Shown here piece by piece: positions 60,062-64,000 of a stretch of 64,000 nucleotides of DNA. Within the stretch, counting starts at the first letter, position 1. Each line of letters starts with the position of its first letter. The DNA comes from Orientallactaga sibirica. Taxonomy: Eukaryota > Chordata > Mammalia > Rodentia > Dipodidae. The DNA lies in assembly GCA_036365145.1 (NCBI GenBank), contig JAEOAD010001365.1, positions 952,501 to 1,016,500 of the forward strand, written 5' to 3'. Made by a program: the position numbers and the translations under genes. Under the pieces are notes generated by a model. The model saw only the letters and a program-made list of their open reading frames with translations. It was not told the origin of the DNA and searched no databases.

Positions 60062-60856
60062 CGCAATGGTTCAGAAACCTTGTGTATGAAATGCTAGCCT
60101 GTTGCCCTGGGGTGGGGTGGGGCGCAGTGGTGATTGTCAGGGCAGTGGTCCCTGGAGTTCTGATAGGCTGGGGTGGGGGACACTGGCCTGCTGACCTTTG
60201 TTCCTTATGGAGGTGGGAGGGGTAGGGGACCACAGCCACCCTAGTTGAGCTCAGGCAGGGTAGGGCGGGAACACTAGCCTACTTCCCTAGATCCCTGATC
60301 TGTCCCAGGAGGGGGAATAATGGCACCTGACTGATGGGGGTCAGGAAGGCTAGGGGGCACCTGACCAGTGATGGGGATCTGGCCAGTGAGGGAGGGGTCT
60401 GACTAGGGATGGGGGTCAGGAAGGCCCCCTGAGATCTGATGTGGCTCAGGAGGGGCCTCCCCAGGACTGGCCAGGTGAGGGAGGGATCTGACCAGTCACT
60501 CAGACCGGCAGGGTCTGCAGTGCCTGTGGGCCAGTGGCCCCGGGCTCTGGCTGGTAATGGCAGGCGTCCGAGCAGTCACTCAGACCGGCAAGTTCCACTA
60601 GGCTCTGGCCAGTAATGGCGGGCGTCTGGCCGGCAGTTTGGGTGACCCCCGCCCAGGAGGACCTAACCAGCGGTGGCCCCTGGCCTAGAGCATGGGAATC
60701 AGTGGATTCCCTATTTTTTTATCCACCCCCTCCCTCTGGCAGCATGCAAGGGCCAGCAAACCCTTTAAGAAATCTTTTAAAAGCTTACAAATCTTGCTTT
60801 TACTTCCCTGTAAGGTGAGGTGAGGTTACACTGACACCATCTTGACCGGACCCTCC
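60062..60856 (-). promoter_or_regulatory. L1 5'UTR / internal promoter
   Basis: About 795 bp, GC-rich and full of GGGGT(C/G)-type runs. Imperfect internal repeats are visible: CAGTCACTCAGACCGGCA at 60493-60510 and again at 60573-60590, and GGTAATGGCAGGCGTC / AGTAATGGCGGGCGTC about 59 bp apart. This looks like a degenerate monomer array or local duplication. Confidence 0.82.
60837..60843 (-). promoter_or_regulatory. YY1-type site at the L1 5' end
   Basis: On the minus strand the core AAGATGG (context GGTCAAGATGGTGTC) sits at about +14 to +20 of the element, counting from 60856. Human L1 has a YY1 site at nearly the same place, where it sets accurate transcription start. Confidence 0.75.
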
Positions 60857-60871
60857 TCCCTCCCTTCTTTT

Positions 60872-61487
60872 CTCTTTTCCTTCTCATTAGCCTCTACATT
60901 CTTTTTGGTATTATAAATATAGTTGCATGTTAAAGACTTTTAAACTTTGGAACATTTTTCTCAGAATAAAACAGTATTATCTTTTTTTTTATCCCATCTC
61001 CCCCATTCCTCTTTCACTGAATCTGGCTTATTTCTAATTAGTACTTCTTCTGTTTTGATATTGTTCCCTCCTTTCCATCTTTACAAAATCTACACAACAT
61101 TGAGCCCTTGTTTTTGAAAGAATCTTGCTATGTAGTCTAAGCTGGAACTTATAGTCTGCCTACCTCAACCTTCCAAGTGCTGGGTTGACTGGCATTGCCA
61201 GCACATTGAGCCAATAAGGTTGACATTTTGCATTTTTAACACATTCCTGAGGTAATACTGTTGCTGCTGGCCTGGGAAGTCCACTTTTGAGATTTCCCTC
61301 AACTGATGTTTTCCTTCACTGGCAGTCAAAGTTGGCCTCCTCTGCCCTCTGCTGGGCAGACAATAAAATTAGCTGTCACGGTTCCAGAGCAACTGAAAAG
61401 TACAAAGGAATGGAGAGGGAGAAAGAGACTGGGAGGGAAAAAGAAAAGGGGAATATACGAAGAGGACATGAGGGTGGAAGAAATGGG
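60872..61487. other. Mostly unique sequence with a degraded B1
   Basis: An antisense B1 remnant (TTGCTATGTAGTCTAAGCTGG, CTTCCAAGTGCTGGGTTG) is visible at 61108-61205. No gene. Confidence 0.5.
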
Positions 61488-61625
61488 GGCCTTTGATCCC
61501 AGCACGTGGGAGCCAAAAGTGGTAGACTCGCTGTGAGTCTGAGGCCAGCCTGGGACTACAGAGTAAGTTCCAGGTCAGTCTGGGCTAGACTGAGACCCTA
61601 CCTCAAAAAATATATGTAATAAATA
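61488..61625 (+). mobile_element. B1-type SINE, 5'-truncated
   Basis: GCCTTTGATCCCAGCACGTGG to GACCCTACCTC plus an ATAAATAAATGAG tail. Confidence 0.92.
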
Positions 61626-61663
61626 AATGAGTAAAAATGAGAAATGAGTAAAAAGAAGGAATG

Positions 61664-61743
61664 GAGCCAGGCATGGTGGCACGCCACCCTGAGAGTACAT
61701 AGTGAATTCCAGTTCAGCCTGGGCCAGAGTGAGATCCTACCTC

Positions 61744-61770
<27 letters not shown>
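61664..61770 (+). mobile_element. B1-type SINE with large internal deletion
   Basis: GAGCCAGGCATGGTGGCACG is joined directly to CCACCCTGAGAGTACATAG. The deletion ends in a GGCAC/GCCAC context. Confidence 0.93.
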
Positions 61771-61775
<5 letters not shown>

Positions 61776-61919
61776 GCCAGGCATGGTAGTGCACACCTTT
61801 AATCCCAGCACTCAGATGGCAGAGGTGGGAGGATCACCGTGAGTTCAAGGCCACCCTGAGACTACATAGTTAATTCCAGGTTAGCCTGGGCTGGAGTGAG
61901 ACCCTACCTTGAAAAAAAG
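61771..61919 (+). mobile_element. B1-type SINE
   Basis: GAGGAGCCAGGCATGGTAGTG to ACCCTACCTTGAAAAAAAGG. Confidence 0.95.
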
Positions 61920-61927
61920 GAGGGGAT

Positions 61928-62145
61928 GGGGGCTGGAGGGATGGTTTAGTGGTTAAGGCATTTGCCTGCAAAGCCAAAGGACCCAGGTTCAATTCCCCAG
62001 GACCCATGTTAGCCAGATGCACAAGGTGGCACATGCATCTGGAGTTTGTTTGCAGTGGCTGGAGGCCCTGGCACACCTGTTCTCTCTCTCTCTCTCTCTC
62101 CTTTCTCTCTGTCAAATAAATAAAAAAATAAAAACAAAATATTTT
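61928..62145 (+). mobile_element. tRNA-class SINE
   Basis: GGGGGCTGGAGGGATGGTTTAG to AAATAAATAAAAAAATAAAA. Confidence 0.95.
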
Positions 62146-62154
62146 TGGTATGAT

Positions 62155-62275
62155 AAAGGAAAAAAGAAAAAGGAAAGAAAGAATAGGAAAGGTGAGAAAA
62201 GGAAAGAAAATGAGGAGAGGAAGAGAAAGGATAAGAAGGGGGGATAAGAAAGAAGGGAGAGAAAAGAAAAGAAAA
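62155..62275. repeat. Purine-rich tract
   Basis: About 120 bp of GGAAA/GAAAG/GAGGA with few pyrimidines, downstream of a SINE tail. Confidence 0.9.
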
Positions 62276-62329
62276 CGGTCACTTGTATGAGAGCCAGGCC
62301 AGCCTAAAACCAACAATCATGACTGTTTG

Positions 62330-62398
62330 TTGCAAGGGTTTTCACATGAATTCTGCTGTTTGATCTTTGTGACAATTCTGTGAAATAGGCAAGATTGG
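62330..62398 (+). mobile_element. MIR, left part
   Basis: GATCTTTGTGACAATTCTGTG, AAATAGGCAAGATTGG. Continues at 62626 with TTTGACAAATGAGGGACAAC. Confidence 0.72.
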
Positions 62399-62625
62399 TA
62401 TTTTCTTTTTCTTTATTTGCTTGAGAGAGAGAGAAAAAATTGGCATGTCATAGGCTTTCAGCTGCTGCAAACAAGCTCCAGATGTGTGCACCTCCTCGTG
62501 TGCATTTGCAACATAGCATGCTTGCATCACTGTGCATCTGGCTTACGTGGGACCTGGAGATTCAAACATGAGTTCTGAGGCTTTGCAGGCAAGTGCATTA
62601 ACCACTAAGCCATCTTTCCATCCCA
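62399..62625 (-). mobile_element. tRNA-class SINE in a MIR, with internal expansion
   Basis: TTTTCTTTATTTGCTTGAGAG start, CTAAGCCATCTTTCCATCCC end. It carries an extra segment (CGTGTGCATTTGCAACATAGCATGC) in the body. TSD AAGATTGGWATTTTC at 62391-62405 and 62625-62639. Confidence 0.93.
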
Positions 62626-62740
62626 AGATTGGAATTTTCCTTTGACAAATGAGGGACAACAAGCCTGTTGTTACCCCAGGTAATGACAGATTATTTAACA
62701 GAGGATTAAAATAATAACCCAACCAGGAAAATTAGAAATT
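62626..62740 (+). mobile_element. MIR, right part
   Basis: CCTTTGACAAATGAGGGACAAC, GTTACCCCAGGTAATGACAG. Confidence 0.65.
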
Positions 62741-63179
62741 TGTCCTCCTTGTGGCCAGAGAGAAGGGAATGAGGAAACAGACTGGAAATGCAGATAACTC
62801 CTGTAAGCACGGGGGATAGCCTGCAAGACCAAAGGGCTGGGTCCTTCCTCTAGCCATGTTCCATGGCACTGTTAGATCCAGGTGCCTCCTATCTCTACTT
62901 CCAGCTTCAATAGTCAGACTTGAAATACAATCACCTAATGGAGGGGGCGGGACTTATATGCTGAAAAATGTCTAAAGGAATTCTGAGACAGGAAGTCCAT
63001 GGACCATACTTTGAAGGCCCCCTACTCCTCACAAATTGCTTTCCCAACACACTACAACCAGTAAAGAACTATTATATTCCTATGAGGATATTATTTTATA
63101 GTTCTGCTCTTGTTTCTCTATTTCCCTGGGATTGAAACTATCATAAATAGCAACACTAAGATTCAATCCCTAACTTCTT
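62741..63179. other. Unique non-coding sequence
   Basis: No gene or repeat family assigned. Confidence 0.45.
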
Positions 63180-63325
63180 TATTTCTCCTTTCTAAACCAC
63201 AGCTCTCTCATCTGTAATGTAGGGTAATACTTTGGGCTATAGCGAGGCATAAATGAGAAGGCAGGTATTGTGCCTACATAGTTCCTGACATTCACAGGGT
63301 ATTCAATAAAGGATTTTAGGCCTGG
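63180..63325 (-). mobile_element. MIR
   Basis: ACAGCTCTCTCATCTGTAATG, GGTAATACTTTGGGCTATAGC, TTCCTGACATTCACAGGGTATTC. Confidence 0.72.
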
Positions 63326-63400
63326 TGGCAATCTTAGCAATTGGGAAATAGAAACAGAAGAATTATAAGTTAAGAATTAGTCTCAGGATAATAGTGAGTT
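63326..63400 (+). mobile_element. B1-type SINE, old, left part
   Basis: GGCCTGGTGGCAATCTTAGC, CAGAAGAATTATAAG. The copy resumes at 63607 (GATATTGAATTTGAGGCC). Confidence 0.7.
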
Positions 63401-63606
63401 TGGGCTGGAGGAATGGCTTAGCAGTTAAGGCATTTGCCTGCAAAGCCAAAGGACACAAGTTTGACTCTCCAGGACCCACATTAGCCATATGCACAAGGAG
63501 GCACACACATCTGGAATTTGTTTGCCATGGGTGGAGGCCCTGATGTGCCCATTCTTTCTGTCAAGTAAATAAGTAAAAATAAATAAAATATTTTTTAAAA
63601 AAGAAT
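63401..63606 (+). mobile_element. tRNA-class SINE splitting a B1
   Basis: GGGCTGGAGGAATGGCTTAGCAG to AAATAAATAAAATATTTTTT. Flanks ATAATAGTGAGTTT / ATGATATTGAATTT are an imperfect TSD. Confidence 0.94.
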
Positions 63607-63650
63607 GATATTGAATTTGAGGCCAGCCTGGACTACATGAGACTCTGTCT

Positions 63651-63685
<35 letters not shown>
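63607..63685 (+). mobile_element. B1-type SINE, old, right part
   Basis: GAATTTGAGGCCAGCCTGG, GAGACTCTGTCTC and an A run of about 34. Confidence 0.8.
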
Positions 63686-63850
63686 AGGGCTGGAGAGATG
63701 GCTTACCAGTTAAGGTGCTTGCCTACAATGTCTAAGGACCCTGGTTCAATTCCCCACATAAACCAGATGCACAAGATAGTGCATGTGTCTGGAGTTTGTT
63801 TTTGGTGTGTGGAGGCCGTGGTGTGCCCATTCTCTCTCTCTCAAATAAAC
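63686..63850 (+). mobile_element. tRNA-class SINE
   Basis: AGGGCTGGAGAGATGGCTTACC head, AATTCCCCACATAAACCAG (short deletion), tail reduced to CAAATAAACATT. Confidence 0.93.
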
Positions 63851-63998
63851 ATTTATTTTTCAAGGTAGGGTCTCACTCTAGCTTAGGCTGACCTGGAATT
63901 CACTATGTAGTCTCAGGGTAGCCTTGAACTCATGGTGATTCTCCTATGTCTGCCTCTCAAGTGCAGGGATTAAAGGCACGCACCACCATGCCTAGCAA
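63851..63998 (-). mobile_element. B1-type SINE
   Basis: TATTTTTCAAGGTAGGGTCTC to GCACCACCATGCCTAGC. Confidence 0.95.
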
Positions 63999-64000
63999 AT

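Larger units (their letters stand above)
52932..60871 (-). mobile_element. Near full-length L1 LINE with TSD
   Basis: A perfect 15-bp TSD, TCCCTCCCTTCTTTT, lies at 52932-52946 and 60857-60871. Between them, on the minus strand, are a GC-rich 5'UTR, ORF1 and ORF2 remnants, a roughly 1.5-kb 3'UTR and an A-rich tail. After subtracting the 571 bp of the later insertion and its TSD, the element is about 7.3 kb, the usual length for a rodent full-length L1. It cannot move on its own: ORF1 and ORF2 both contain stops and frameshifts and ORF2 is split. Confidence 0.96.

Overview
This is an intron-like or intergenic piece of a mammalian nuclear genome, almost certainly a rodent. I find no intact protein-coding gene. 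The most abundant repeats are (i) 7SL-derived B1-type SINEs ending in the form ACCCTACCTCGAAAAA, and (ii) a tRNA-class SINE of about 200-240 bp with head GGCTGGAGAGATGGCTTAG, box-B-like GGTTCGATTCCCCAG, body TGCATCTGGAGTTCGTTTGC, a CT-rich stretch and an (AAATA)n tail. B4-type composite SINEs, ID-type elements and L1 3'UTRs resembling the murine Lx class are also present, which points to the mouse-related clade. The dominant tRNA-class SINE is not a house-mouse family; from memory it fits a jerboa-like (dipodoid) rodent. That species guess is inference.

Layout. 1-3090: a recent tandem duplication (about 1.83 kb unit) carrying a chimeric SINE. 3.1-18.4 kb: SINE-dense DNA with ancient MIR, L2, old L1 and MaLR-like fragments and one 5'-truncated L1 3'UTR (12715-13977). 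18781-19325: an unusual array of ten units of about 52 bp made from the head (A-box half) of an ID-type SINE. 19.3-43.5 kb: more SINEs between unique DNA, with a purine tract (23755-23915) and a second truncated L1 3'UTR (35341-36418). 43.9-44.7 kb: a run of same-orientation MIR fragments leading directly into a CpG island (about 44760-46090), the only clear gene-associated signal. It has two ZNF143/THAP11-type motifs exactly 100 bp apart and candidate first-exon splice donors pointing outward on both strands, so it is probably a bidirectional promoter. 46786-48961: about eleven SINEs stacked on one target site whose sequence (AAACTGAATCA and variants) recurs between them. 49-52.9 kb: mostly minus-strand SINEs.

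52947-60856: a nearly complete L1 on the minus strand, with a perfect 15-bp target-site duplication, a GC-rich 5'UTR with a YY1-type site at its 5' end, ORF1 and ORF2 remnants with readable endonuclease and reverse-transcriptase motifs, and a 3'UTR with a G-rich purine tract. It is dead: several stops and frameshifts, plus a later insertion (56321-56874) of a different L1 subfamily's 3' end, itself flanked by a perfect 17-bp duplication. 60.9-64 kb returns to SINE-rich sequence.

No genes work together here in an operon sense. The window's biology is retrotransposon accumulation around one candidate promoter. Strand in SINE entries is that of the element's own sense strand. SINE and MIR edges are good to about 5-15 bp unless a target-site duplication (TSD) is quoted.
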